Below the pieces are notes generated by a model. It searched no databases, had not been told where the DNA came from, and saw nothing but the letters and a program-made list of their open reading frames with translations. This document shows, piece after piece, positions 26,822 to 35,899 of a stretch of DNA of 64,000 nucleotides (within the stretch, counting starts at the first letter, position 1; each line of letters opens with the position of its first letter). Position numbers and translations under genes: made by a program. Location: positions 606,501-670,500 of the forward strand of contig NZ_CP074126.1 of NCBI RefSeq assembly GCF_018282095.1, written 5' to 3'. The stretch comes from Pseudovibrio brasiliensis. GTDB taxonomy: Bacteria > Pseudomonadota > Alphaproteobacteria > Rhizobiales > Stappiaceae.

Positions 26822-27226
26822 ATGAGCGCATTTGACAAGCTTTTCGAAGAAGCAAAGGCGGCACGAGAAACCGCCTATGCGCCATACTCCAACTTCAAGG
26901 TGGGCGCTGCATTGCTCACCTCTGATGGCAAAGTAGTCTCCGGGTGTAACGTCGAAAACGGCGCCTACCCGGAAGGCACCTGTGCTGAAGGCGGAGCAAT
27001 CGCGGCAATGATCCGCGGCGGCTCTTCCAAAATTGATGAAGTTGTAGTTCTGGCAGACGCTGCACTGTGCACACCATGTGGTGGTTGTCGTCAAAAACTT
27101 TCGGAATTTGCAAGCAACAAGCAGATCAAGATCCATGTAGCCAACCTCGAAGGTCTGCGTAAAACCTTCACCATGGAAGAACTGCTGCCTGCTGGCTTTG
27201 AATTGAATGAACAGATTGAGGATTGA
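26822..27226 (+). CDS. cdd: cytidine deaminase
   Basis: The 134-residue zinc enzyme converts cytidine and deoxycytidine to uridine and deoxyuridine. Zinc ligands C54, C86 and C89 and catalytic E56 are in TCAEGGAI and PCGGCRQKL. The short, homotetrameric type is indicated by length. AAGGACAATAATA lies before ATG 26822. punA starts 2 bp after its stop. Confidence 0.96.
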   Translation: MSAFDKLFEEAKAARETAYAPYSNFKVGAALLTSDGKVVSGCNVENGAYPEGTCAEGGAIAAMIRGGSSKIDEVVVLADAALCTPCGGCRQKLSEFASNKQIKIHVANLEGLRKTFTMEELLPAGFELNEQIED

Positions 27227-27228
27227 TT

Positions 27229-28035
27229 ATGAGCGGATTTGGTAAGGAATCAGCGGAAATTGTACGCGCTGCTCGCCCAGGTGATTACAAAGTTGGGATG
27301 ATCCTCGGTTCTGGTCTGGGTTCCCTGGCTGAGGAAGTGGAAGACGCAGTACGCGTTCCATATAACCGCCTCACTGGTTTCCCTGTCTCTTCTGTTACTG
27401 CGCACGCAAGTGAGCTGGTTGCAGGCACTCTGGAAGGCGTTCCGGTTGTAATCCTGTCCGGTCGTGCCCACTATTATGAGAGCGGCAACCCGTCCGTCAT
27501 GCGCACTCCGCTTGAAACCCTCAAAGCACTTGGCTGTGACACAATCGTTGCAACCAACGCTGCAGGTTCCCTGCGTGAAAACATCAAACCGGGTTCTCCA
27601 ATGCTGATCAACGACCACATCAACTGGTCTGGTCTGAACCCGCTCATCGGCGAAGAAGACGAGAGTCGTTTCCTCGATCTTTCCGCCGCATACGACCCAG
27701 AGCTTCGTGAGCAGCTCAAAAAAGCAGCTGCTGAAGTTGGTGAAGATCTCGAAGAGGGCGTCTACATGTGGTTCTCCGGTCCGTCTTTCGAGACCCCGGC
27801 AGAAATTCGCATGTCTCAGGTGCTCGGTGCTGATGCCGTTGGCATGTCCACCGTACCGGAAGTGATTATGTCTCGCTTCCTCGGCATGCGCGTCGCAGCA
27901 ATCTCCACCATCACCAATATGGGAGCTGGCCTACAAGCCCACGGCCTCTCTCATGATGAAACCAAGGAAATGGCCCCGCTTGGAGCGGCCAAGATCAAAA
28001 AGATTTTGCGTGCCTTCCTCAAAAACATGGCTTGA
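27229..28035 (+). CDS. punA: purine-nucleoside phosphorylase (trimeric class)
   Basis: The 268-residue enzyme splits purine (deoxy)nucleosides with phosphate into base and pentose 1-phosphate. Motifs of the trimeric class are ILGSGLGSLAEEV, SGRAHYYESGN, TNAAGSL, SGPSFETPAEIR and GMSTVPEVI. ATG 27229 is chosen over TTG 27223, which overlaps the cdd stop. Its product feeds deoB. Confidence 0.94.
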   Translation: MSGFGKESAEIVRAARPGDYKVGMILGSGLGSLAEEVEDAVRVPYNRLTGFPVSSVTAHASELVAGTLEGVPVVILSGRAHYYESGNPSVMRTPLETLKALGCDTIVATNAAGSLRENIKPGSPMLINDHINWSGLNPLIGEEDESRFLDLSAAYDPELREQLKKAAAEVGEDLEEGVYMWFSGPSFETPAEIRMSQVLGADAVGMSTVPEVIMSRFLGMRVAAISTITNMGAGLQAHGLSHDETKEMAPLGAAKIKKILRAFLKNMA

Positions 28036-28049
28036 AGGAAACTGGCAAA

Positions 28050-28829
28050 ATGACCGAAGCATCAACAAAAGAAATAGCAAAGCGTGCTCTAGGACTTATC
28101 GATCTAACCAACCTGAATGATGACTGCACCGCAGAAGATGTAGCAGCACTTATTGAGCGCTCTTCTACACCTTACGGGCACACTGCAGCCATCTGCATCT
28201 GGCCTCGCTTTATTAAGCAGGCAGCTGAACTGCTGAAGAACTCTCCGGTTCGCATCGCAACCGTTGTAAACTTCCCGGCTGGTGGTGAAGACACAGCAGC
28301 AGTGATCGAAGAAACCAAACAGGCTCTCGCTGACGGCGCGGACGAAATTGATCTCGTCATGCCATATCGCGCATTCGCTGAAGGCCGTCGCGGTTTCGCT
28401 GAAGATCAGATCAAACAGGTTCGTGACGCAATTCCTGCTCCAGCACAGCTCAAGGTTATCCTTGAAACCGGTGAGCTGAAGGATCCTCGTCTGATCCACC
28501 TGGCTTCTGAAATTTCTATTGCGCAGGGTGCAGACTTCATCAAAACCTCCACAGGTAAGGTGAAAGTCAACGCAACTCTCGAAGCTGCAGAAATTATGCT
28601 CAATGTACTGCGTGAAACTTCCAAGGAAGATCATCGCGTTGTTGGCTTCAAGCCAGCTGGTGGTGTGCGCACTGTAGAAGAAGCAGCTGAATACCTGAAA
28701 CTGGCTGACGAACTGATGGGCAGCAACTGGGTATCTTCAGCAACGTTCCGTTTCGGCGCAAGTGGCCTGCTCGACGCAGTGCTCGCTGGCATCGAAGGCC
28801 GTGATAACGACACTAAAGAGACCTACTGA
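28050..28829 (+). CDS. deoC: deoxyribose-phosphate aldolase
   Basis: The 259-residue class I aldolase cleaves deoxyribose 5-phosphate to acetaldehyde and glyceraldehyde 3-phosphate. The Schiff-base lysine lies in DFIKTSTGK (K165); VVNFPAGGE and [12 protein letters not shown] are also conserved. ATG 28050 has AAGGA ten bases upstream; the in-frame TTG 28032 overlaps the punA stop. deoA starts one base after its stop. Confidence 0.95.
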   Translation: MTEASTKEIAKRALGLIDLTNLNDDCTAEDVAALIERSSTPYGHTAAICIWPRFIKQAAELLKNSPVRIATVVNFPAGGEDTAAVIEETKQALADGADEIDLVMPYRAFAEGRRGFAEDQIKQVRDAIPAPAQLKVILETGELKDPRLIHLASEISIAQGADFIKTSTGKVKVNATLEAAEIMLNVLRETSKEDHRVVGFKPAGGVRTVEEAAEYLKLADELMGSNWVSSATFRFGASGLLDAVLAGIEGRDNDTKETY

Positions 28830-28830
28830 T

Positions 28831-30147
28831 ATGCTTCCTCAAGAAATCGTTCGCAAGAAACGTGAAGGCGAAGTCCTGACTGCTGAAGAAATCCAATTCT
28901 TCGTAAAGGGCATCACCGATAACAGCGTAACTGAAGGACAGGTTGCTGCTCTGGCAATGGCTGTGTTCTTCAAAGGTCTCAGTGTTGATGAGCGTGTTGC
29001 TCTGACACTCGGCATGCGTGACAGTGGTGACGTTCTTGATTGGTCCGACATCGGCGCACCAATCGTTGACAAGCACTCTACTGGTGGCGTTGGCGACAAC
29101 GTGTCTCTGATGCTTGCACCTGCACTGGCTGCAAACGGCGCTGCTGTTCCAATGATCTCCGGTCGTGGTCTTGGCCACACCGGCGGTACTCTGGACAAGC
29201 TGGAAACCATCCCTGGCTACTCCGCAAAACCATCCAACGAACTGTTCCGCAAGGTTGTTCGTGAAGTTGGTTGTGCGATCATCGGCCAGACTGGTGACCT
29301 CGCACCTGCTGACAAGCGCTTCTACGGTATCCGTGATGTGACCGCGACTGTTGAGAGCATTGACCTCATCACCGCGTCCATCCTCTCCAAGAAGCTGGCA
29401 GCTGGCCTTGAAACTCTGGTTCTCGACGTTAAGTGGGGCACCGGCGCATTCATGGCGAACTACGAAGACGCAAAAGCTCTGGCAGAAAGCCTCGTTCTTG
29501 TTGCAAACGGCGCTGGTCTTAAAACCACCGCATTGCTGACAGATATGAACGAGTCTCTGGCATCTGCAGCTGGTAACGCGATCGAAGTTCAGAACGCTGT
29601 AGACTTCCTGAAAGGCACCCACGTTGACAACCGTCTGTGGGATGTGACCGTTGCAATTGGTGCAGAAGGTCTTGCCAACTCAGGTCTTGCTGACTCCGTT
29701 GATGACGGTAAGAAGAAGATGGAAGAAGCCTTCACCTCCGGTAAGGCAGCTGAACTCTTCGGCAAGATGGTCGGTGAACTCGGCGGTCCTAACGACTTCA
29801 TGGAGAAGCCAGAAGCATACCTTGCGAAGGCTCCGATCCAGCGTCCAGTTTACATGCCAGAAGCGTCTCTGGTTACTGGTGTTGATGCACGTGCAGTTGG
29901 TCTTGCAGTTGTTGAACTCGGCGGTGGTCGTCGTGCAGCAGCGGACGAAATCGATCCAGCTGTTGGTCTCACAGACATCGCTGGTGTTGGCACATCCGTA
30001 GATAGCGAAACTCCAATCGCTATCATCCATGCACACACCGAAGATCAGGTAGAGCGTGCAGAGAAAGTTCTGCGTGACGCGTACACCTTCGGTTCTGCAG
30101 CGGACGTCAAAGAATTCGACACCATCCGTGACCGTATTGCGCCTTAA
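28831..30147 (+). CDS. deoA: thymidine phosphorylase
   Basis: The 438-residue enzyme splits thymidine and deoxyuridine with phosphate. Signatures present are [33 protein letters not shown] and [28 protein letters not shown] 28831 begins the conserved [14 protein letters not shown]; the frame is open further upstream inside deoC but that is not conserved. Length fits E. coli DeoA (440). Confidence 0.95.
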   Translation: MLPQEIVRKKREGEVLTAEEIQFFVKGITDNSVTEGQVAALAMAVFFKGLSVDERVALTLGMRDSGDVLDWSDIGAPIVDKHSTGGVGDNVSLMLAPALAANGAAVPMISGRGLGHTGGTLDKLETIPGYSAKPSNELFRKVVREVGCAIIGQTGDLAPADKRFYGIRDVTATVESIDLITASILSKKLAAGLETLVLDVKWGTGAFMANYEDAKALAESLVLVANGAGLKTTALLTDMNESLASAAGNAIEVQNAVDFLKGTHVDNRLWDVTVAIGAEGLANSGLADSVDDGKKKMEEAFTSGKAAELFGKMVGELGGPNDFMEKPEAYLAKAPIQRPVYMPEASLVTGVDARAVGLAVVELGGGRRAAADEIDPAVGLTDIAGVGTSVDSETPIAIIHAHTEDQVERAEKVLRDAYTFGSAADVKEFDTIRDRIAP

Positions 30148-30246
30148 TCAGCGCAGCTATAATTAACTGGCAGGACAGCCTCTCACCTCATTAGAGCAGA
30201 CATTATCTGACTGAGAGCTGTCCTCCAAAGACTTAAGGAAACGCGA

Positions 30247-31467
30247 ATGCCACGCGCAATTATGTGTGTACTCGACAGCTTCGGTATCGGCGCAGCCGAC
30301 GATGCTGACAAGTTTGGCGATGTCGGCTCCGACACCCTCGGTCACATTGCCGATGCATGTGCAGAAGGTAAAGGCGATAAAGAAGGTCTGCGCAGCGGTC
30401 CTCTCTCCTTGCCAAACATGGATCGTCTTGGACTGGGCGCTGCCGCTCGTGCATCCACTGGCAAAGACGTTAAAGGCCTGGATTTCTCCGGCACTCCAGA
30501 ATCCCATTGGGGTTTTGCTGCTGAAGTTTCCAACGGCAAAGACACACCATCCGGTCACTGGGAAATTGCTGGCGTACCAGTCACTTTCGACTGGGGCTAC
30601 TTCCCGGATGAAAACCCATCTTTCCCTGCTGAGCTGGTCGAAAAGATCATCGAAGTGGGTGAGCTGCCAGGCGTTCTGTGCCTGACACATGGTTCCGGTA
30701 CTGTTGTCATTGAAGAGTTCGGTGAAGAGCACGTCAAAACCGGCAAGCCAATCATCTACACTTCTGCAGACAGTGTTCTTCAGATTGCAGCACACGAAGA
30801 AAGCTTTGGCCTTGAGCGCCTGCTGGACCTCTGCGTGAAGTGCCGTACGCTGGTGGACGATTACAACATCGGTCGTGTGATTGCCCGTCCGTTCGTTGGA
30901 TCTAAAGAAGCTGGCTTCGAGCGGACTGCAAACCGTCGTGACTACTCAGTTCTGCCACCGGCTCCAACTGTTCTGGACCGTCTGGAAGATGCGGGTCGTC
31001 AGGTGATTGCAGTCGGCAAGATCTCCGACATCTACGCAGCACAGGGCATCACCAAACTGCTGAAGGGTGCTGGCAACGACCAACTCTTTGACCGCACTTT
31101 GGAAGCAATGGACTTGGCGAAAGACGGAGACCTCGTGTTCTCAAACTTCGTCGATTTCGACATGCTCTACGGCCACCGCCGTGACGTGCCGGGTTATGCC
31201 GCAGCTCTGGAACACTTCGATAAGCGTCTGCCAGAGATGATCGAAAAGATGAACGACGGCGACCTGCTGATCCTGACTGCTGACCATGGTTGTGACCCAA
31301 CCTGGAAAGGCACAGACCACACCCGCGAGCACGTGCCTGTGCTGGCTCTGGTGAAAGGCGAGCAGGGTTCCGACATCGGAAAACGCCCGACTTTTGCTGA
31401 TATCGGTGAGTCTGTTGCCAAGCATCTTGGCATTTTAGCTGGCGAAAACGGAAAGAGTTTTCTGTAG
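30247..31467 (+). CDS. deoB: phosphopentomutase
   Basis: The 406-residue di-manganese enzyme moves phosphate between C1 and C5 of ribose or deoxyribose. Metal ligands are visible in [11 protein letters not shown] at the N-terminus and in [22 protein letters not shown] near the C-terminus, split as usual for the alkaline phosphatase fold. TTAAGGAAACGCG precedes ATG 30247. A 99-bp gap after deoA has no gene. Confidence 0.95.
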   Translation: MPRAIMCVLDSFGIGAADDADKFGDVGSDTLGHIADACAEGKGDKEGLRSGPLSLPNMDRLGLGAAARASTGKDVKGLDFSGTPESHWGFAAEVSNGKDTPSGHWEIAGVPVTFDWGYFPDENPSFPAELVEKIIEVGELPGVLCLTHGSGTVVIEEFGEEHVKTGKPIIYTSADSVLQIAAHEESFGLERLLDLCVKCRTLVDDYNIGRVIARPFVGSKEAGFERTANRRDYSVLPPAPTVLDRLEDAGRQVIAVGKISDIYAAQGITKLLKGAGNDQLFDRTLEAMDLAKDGDLVFSNFVDFDMLYGHRRDVPGYAAALEHFDKRLPEMIEKMNDGDLLILTADHGCDPTWKGTDHTREHVPVLALVKGEQGSDIGKRPTFADIGESVAKHLGILAGENGKSFL

Positions 31468-31493
31468 ATCCAGCCGGGATTTTTGAAAATAAG

Positions 31494-31519
31494 CCGGGCA
31501 AGCTCTGTTTGCCCGGTTT
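31494..31519 (+). terminator. probable terminator after deoB
   Basis: CCGGGCAA (31494-31501) and TTGCCCGG (31509-31516) pair perfectly, followed by TTTA. The short T run suggests partial read-through into the dioxygenase-add pair. Confidence 0.5.
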
Positions 31520-31615
31520 AGTGTACCGCGATATATTTCCGAATTGCCTATGATTTGCAAATGGTAAGGATGCAGGGAGAGGCATCCGTCGTGTTACATT
31601 AGAGGGGAATGCAGC

Positions 31616-32491
31616 ATGCAGGCTCGCAAGTTTACTGCACAACAAGATGGAAGCTTAACGCCGGAGATGAAGAAGGCGTTTGAAGAAGATGGCTTCCTCG
31701 TTCTTGAAGGATTTGCATCTCCGGAAGAATGCGATCAGCTCAAAGCACGTATGAATCAACTGATTGACGAATTCGACCCGTCATCAGTTGCGTCCGTTTT
31801 TGAAACCAACGCCCAAGCCCATGCGAAGGACGCTTACTTCCGCGAAAGCGGCGATAAGATCCGTTTCTTCTTTGAGGCTGAGGCATTTGATGAAAATGGT
31901 GCTCTGACAAAGAACAAGCATCAGGCGTTGAACAAGGTGGGCCATGCCCTCCATGACTACGACCCGGTGTTTGAGCAGTTCTCACGTTCCCCCAAGATGG
32001 AACGTGTTGCTAAAGATGTTGGACTGGTAGAGCCGTTGCTCGCGCAGTCCATGTACATCTTCAAGCCACCGCACATTGGTGGCGAAGTAAACAACCATCA
32101 GGACTCCACCTTCCTCCACACAGCGCCGTTGACCTGCACAGGCTTCTGGTTCGCTTTGGAAGATGCGGATGAAACCAATGGTGGTTTGTATGGCGTTCCA
32201 GGTGGCCACAAAGGGCCACTGCGCAAACGCTTCCATTACAACGGCGAAGCCCTCGTGATGGAAACCCTAGACGAAACCCCACTCGAAAAATCTGAGGAAG
32301 ACGCTGCACCGTTGGTCGCCCCGAAAGGAACCCTCGTCATCCTTCACGGACTGGTGCCGCACAAGTCAGCTCCGAACCGCTCTGACAAATCCCGTCATGC
32401 CTATGCAGTTCATATGGTAGACGGTACAGCAAAGTGGTCGGACGATAACTGGATTGTTCGGGCTAAAGACAAGCCAATGCACGGATTTTAA
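31616..32491 (+). CDS. phytanoyl-CoA dioxygenase family protein, PHYHD1-like
   Basis: The 291-residue Fe(II)/2-oxoglutarate dioxygenase has facial-triad residues H161 and D163 (NNHQDSTFLHT) and H249 (VPHKSAPN), with R260 placed to bind 2-oxoglutarate. Several stretches (GDKIRFFFE, NKVGHALHDYDPVF, QSMYIFKPPHIGGEV, SRHAYAVHM) closely recall human PHYHD1, whose substrate I believe is not settled. AGAGGGGA precedes ATG 31616. It lies inside a nucleoside operon and ends 3 bp before add, so a nucleoside or pentose-derived substrate is a fair inference. Confidence 0.88.
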   Translation: MQARKFTAQQDGSLTPEMKKAFEEDGFLVLEGFASPEECDQLKARMNQLIDEFDPSSVASVFETNAQAHAKDAYFRESGDKIRFFFEAEAFDENGALTKNKHQALNKVGHALHDYDPVFEQFSRSPKMERVAKDVGLVEPLLAQSMYIFKPPHIGGEVNNHQDSTFLHTAPLTCTGFWFALEDADETNGGLYGVPGGHKGPLRKRFHYNGEALVMETLDETPLEKSEEDAAPLVAPKGTLVILHGLVPHKSAPNRSDKSRHAYAVHMVDGTAKWSDDNWIVRAKDKPMHGF

Positions 32492-32494
32492 GAA

Positions 32495-33496
32495 ATGAGA
32501 CCAAAGCAGAATGTGGTGCCACGCGCTGAACTGCACTGTCATATTGAAGGTGCTGCACCTCCAACGCTCGTAAGAAAGCTGGCTCAACGCTATGATGTAG
32601 ATCTGGGTGATCTGTTCGACACCAACGGAGCCTATAGCTGGCATGATTTTACCACCTTCATTCAGCAGTACGATGTAGCCGCATCCCTGTTCCGTCGCCC
32701 AGGCGACTATGCAGAACTCGCTGAAACCTACTACAAAATGCTGGCCGCTGAAGGCGTGATCTACGCGGAAGTGTTCATCTCCCCGGACCATGCTGTCAAA
32801 GCTGGCCTAAGCTACCAGTCCTACCTGGAAGGCCTTGTCGCTGGCCTTGAGCGCGCAAAAGCAGACACCGGCATCGAAGGCCGCCTTGTACCGCTTGGTG
32901 TACGCCATGAAGGTGCTGAGTCCGTTGAAGGCGCAATCAAAGCAGTCATCGACAACCCGCACCCAATGGTCACCGGTTTCGGTCTGGCAGGCGATGAGCG
33001 CATCGGTCCGGCAAAGGACTTCGAAAAAGCCTTCGCAATGGCCCGTGAAGCAGGTTTGGGCCTCACCGCTCACGCGGGTGAGTTCGGCGGTGCTGAAAGC
33101 GTTCGCGATGCACTGGATTACCTGAAGATCACCCGTGTTGGTCACGGTGTCCGCGCTGTAGAAGACGAAGCACTGGTTCAGCGTCTGGTGGATGAGGAAA
33201 TCACCCTTGAGGTGTGCCCGCACTCCAACATCGCACTCGGTGTTTACTCCAACCTTCGCTTCCACCCGGTGAACATGTTGCGTCAGGCTGGTGTCCGCAT
33301 CACCCTGAACTCCGATGATCCGCCATTCTTCCACACGACACTTGGCCACGAATACGTGGAAACCTCTCGTGTGTTTGGGTGGACCCGCGACATCCAGAAA
33401 TCCATCACGAAGAACGCGCTGGAAGCAGCCTTCGTGGATGAGGAAACCCGTGCTGTTCTTCTAAAGCGTTTGGACACTTTAACTGAAGAAGCATGA
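32495..33496 (+). CDS. add: adenosine deaminase
   Basis: The 333-residue zinc amidohydrolase has H14 and H16 (ELHCHIEGA), HAGEFGG, HGVRAVEDE, CPHSNIALG and the catalytic Asp pair in NSDDPPFF. It deaminates adenosine and deoxyadenosine to inosine forms, which PunA can cleave. Some members prefer adenine, and the sequence does not fully exclude this. Spacing of 3 bp from the dioxygenase gene implies translational coupling. Confidence 0.92.
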   Translation: MRPKQNVVPRAELHCHIEGAAPPTLVRKLAQRYDVDLGDLFDTNGAYSWHDFTTFIQQYDVAASLFRRPGDYAELAETYYKMLAAEGVIYAEVFISPDHAVKAGLSYQSYLEGLVAGLERAKADTGIEGRLVPLGVRHEGAESVEGAIKAVIDNPHPMVTGFGLAGDERIGPAKDFEKAFAMAREAGLGLTAHAGEFGGAESVRDALDYLKITRVGHGVRAVEDEALVQRLVDEEITLEVCPHSNIALGVYSNLRFHPVNMLRQAGVRITLNSDDPPFFHTTLGHEYVETSRVFGWTRDIQKSITKNALEAAFVDEETRAVLLKRLDTLTEEA

Positions 33497-33517
33497 GTTT
33501 TTGCTTGAGTTGAGTGT

Positions 33518-33556
33518 GCATAAGCGGGAAAACTGGCATAGCCGGGTTTCTTATGC
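33518..33556 (+). other. hairpin in the add 3' untranslated region
   Basis: GCATAAG (33518-33524) pairs with CTTATGC (33550-33556), flanked by TTGA/TCAA and enclosing CTGGC/GCCGG. It precedes the terminator and could stabilise the message. Confidence 0.4.
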
Positions 33557-33580
33557 TCAAAACCTCAGAGCGTAGCTTGA

Positions 33581-33618
33581 AAAAAGCCCGTACCTCCATA
33601 AAAAGGTGCGGGCTTTAT
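33581..33618 (+). terminator. intrinsic terminator of the nucleoside operon
   Basis: AAGCCCGTACCT (33584-33595) and AGGTGCGGGCTT (33604-33615) make a 12-bp stem (one wobble) followed by TTTAT; an A-run in front makes it usable on both strands. Confidence 0.8.
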
Positions 33619-33709
33619 AGTGTAGGCCACTGGGGCAACTTAGGCTTCGGGCTGATATTGCATAAGACCACTCCGGCAAACCAGAAACACGAGTGCTTTC
33701 GGGCCTCAC

Positions 33710-34972
33710 ATGGCAAAACGACAGGAAACGACGAAGATGGAGATGCAAGCATCGCAGGCTTTGTCCTTGCTCAACGCAAAAGCTGTACGTGAACGCTCAC
33801 ACATGCTTTTGGAGCTGGGATTGCAGGGCGAACTTGAGCACTTTGCCATCGATCTCTCGCACCTTGCAGAAGCCGCCCGCAGAACGCTGGCAGCGACCGA
33901 CAACAGCTATCCTGACAGGCAGATCCCGTTTCATGCGCGTTGGCGCCACTTTGAGACCGGTGGTATCGACCGTTGGGCCATGCTGGCCGGTGCGCGTCGC
34001 TTTTCAGACGTGCAGGGCATGGGCCGCGCTGCATTCGACCTCGCGATTGTTTCAGCCCTGCTGGATGCCGCTGCAGGCGAAAACTGGAAGTACCGCGAGG
34101 CCATCACCGGCGAGACGTTCAGGCATTCTGAAGGACTGGCAATCGGCTCACTGGCCATGTTCTCTGCCGGTTTCTTCTCCGATGAACCGCTGGACCCACT
34201 CCGGGCAGATGCCGTCACATTATTCCGTCTGGACAAAGACGAACTCGCAGAAGGTCTGCAAGTTACAGACAAGAACCAGCTCATTGGGCTGGATGGACGG
34301 TTGTCTTTGCTGAACCGTCTGGGGGAGGCCGTCTCTCTCCGTGACGATCTGTTTGGCAAGGAAGATGAGCCACGTCCGGGCGGGCTGTTCGATGTCCTCT
34401 ATGAAGAAGGGCAGAGCGGACCTTTGGACGCTGAGCGTATTCTGGAAGTGGTTCTGGATGGTCTGGGACCAATCTGGCCCAACCGTGAGCAGATTGATGG
34501 TGTGATATTGGGCGACACCTGGCGCCACTCAAAGGTCACAGCTCAGGATAAAACTGACAATCTGGTACCTCTTCACAAACTTTCTCAATGGATTGCCTAT
34601 TCTTTAGTTGAACCTCTCTCGTGGGCTGGTATTGAGATGGCAAACATTGATGGTTTGACCGGCCTTGCTGAGTATCGCAACGGCGGACTGTTTCTGGACA
34701 CAGGCGTGCTGCGCCTGAAAGACCCACAACAGTCCTTGAACAAGCACGAAGTAAGTAGCGAGCTGGTTGTTGAATGGAGAGCCCTGACGATCGCTCTCCT
34801 CGATAAGCTCGCCGATTGGATTCGGGCAGATTTGTCTGTCTCTCGGGACCAGCTTCCACTGGCATGTGTGCTGGAAGGTGGCTCCTGGGCAGCAGGACGA
34901 CAGATTGCCCTTGAAAAACGAGGTGATGGATCTCCACCCCTGATGATTATCAGTGATGGAACGGTTTTTTGA
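33710..34972 (+). CDS. DUF1688 family protein (URC4/Urg3-type, uracil catabolism)
   Basis: The 420-residue protein matches DUF1688, the family of fungal URC4/Urg3, through stretches such as PFHARWRHFETGGIDRW, GRAAFDLAIVSALLDAAAG, TGETFRHSEGLAIGSL, and LGDTWRHSK. URC4 is needed for the fungal uracil-degradation route that starts from UMP; its reaction is not known. The gene is followed by upp, which makes UMP, so the pair fits that pathway. ATG 33710 lacks a clear ribosome binding site; ATG 33737 or 33743 are alternatives. Confidence 0.85.
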   Translation: MAKRQETTKMEMQASQALSLLNAKAVRERSHMLLELGLQGELEHFAIDLSHLAEAARRTLAATDNSYPDRQIPFHARWRHFETGGIDRWAMLAGARRFSDVQGMGRAAFDLAIVSALLDAAAGENWKYREAITGETFRHSEGLAIGSLAMFSAGFFSDEPLDPLRADAVTLFRLDKDELAEGLQVTDKNQLIGLDGRLSLLNRLGEAVSLRDDLFGKEDEPRPGGLFDVLYEEGQSGPLDAERILEVVLDGLGPIWPNREQIDGVILGDTWRHSKVTAQDKTDNLVPLHKLSQWIAYSLVEPLSWAGIEMANIDGLTGLAEYRNGGLFLDTGVLRLKDPQQSLNKHEVSSELVVEWRALTIALLDKLADWIRADLSVSRDQLPLACVLEGGSWAAGRQIALEKRGDGSPPLMIISDGTVF

Positions 34973-35100
34973 TCTATAACCTGAAGTCAATTGCACCCGG
35001 CCATATCGGGTGCCGAACATAAGACACGCACTGCCATGTACATGCTGACAAACGGCAGGTGCACATAAAAGACCCGACAGGGTTGAAAAAGAGGAACACG

Positions 35101-35730
35101 ATGTCCGGCGCAACCGTAATCGCACACCCGCTTGTCCAGCATAAGCTGACCCACATGCGGAGAAAAACAACTCCGACGCAGGACTTCCGCCGCTTGCTGC
35201 GCGAAATCTCTCTGTTGCTGTGCTACGAAGTAACACGCGACCTGAAGATGACCACTCAGACCATCGACACGCCTGTCGCTGAAATGGAAGCACCTGTTCT
35301 GGCTGGTAAAAAGCTCTGCTTTGCATCCATCCTGCGCGCTGGTAACGGCCTGCTGGAAGGCATGCTGGAACTGATTCCATCCGCTCGTGTTGCGCACATC
35401 GGTCTCTACCGTGATCCTAAGACCCTGGAAGCAGTTGAATACTACTTCAAGGCACCACAGGAACTGGACGAGCGCCTGGTGATCGTTGTTGACCCAATGC
35501 TCGCAACTGCAAACTCCGCGATCTCCGCTGTTGAGCGCCTGAAGAAGCGCGGCGCGAAGAACATGGTGTTCGTATGTCTGCTGGCTGCTCCTGAAGGTGT
35601 TGCACGCTTCAATGAAGCGCATCCGGACGTGCCGATCTACACCGCATCCATCGATGAAAAGCTCAACGAGAAGGGCTACATCGTACCGGGTCTGGGCGAC
35701 GCCGGTGACCGGATGTACGGTACAAAATAA
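35101..35730 (+). CDS. upp: uracil phosphoribosyltransferase
   Basis: The 209-residue enzyme makes UMP from uracil and PRPP. Motifs [27 protein letters not shown] and the PRPP loop [12 protein letters not shown] (129-140) identify it. The loop reads ATANS where E. coli has ATGGS. The C-terminal uracil-binding [10 protein letters not shown] is intact. AGAGGAA six bases before ATG 35101 sets the start. A DUF1688 gene lies 128 bp upstream and a strong terminator follows. Confidence 0.95.
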   Translation: MSGATVIAHPLVQHKLTHMRRKTTPTQDFRRLLREISLLLCYEVTRDLKMTTQTIDTPVAEMEAPVLAGKKLCFASILRAGNGLLEGMLELIPSARVAHIGLYRDPKTLEAVEYYFKAPQELDERLVIVVDPMLATANSAISAVERLKKRGAKNMVFVCLLAAPEGVARFNEAHPDVPIYTASIDEKLNEKGYIVPGLGDAGDRMYGTK

Positions 35731-35745
35731 ACTTTCTTGGTTTAT

Positions 35746-35777
35746 AAGCGTCAGACCTCAGATCTGGCGCTTTTTTC
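35746..35777 (+). terminator. intrinsic terminator of upp
   Basis: AAGCGTCAGA (35746-35755) pairs with TCTGGCGCTT (35763-35772) and six T follow within and after the stem. Confidence 0.88.
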
Positions 35778-35899
35778 TTGTAGGGACACTCAAGAAATAC
35801 AGACAGAAATACCGGAGACGATACGCACCGCAAAACTGTGTATTCGTCCCTTATGAGGTGCATGCCGTTTAAAGGCGATACGCGGAAGGGGATGATGGA

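Noticed and set aside
28813-29622. 269-codon minus-strand frame
   Set aside because: Antisense to deoA, cysteine-rich and without a ribosome binding site; a shadow.
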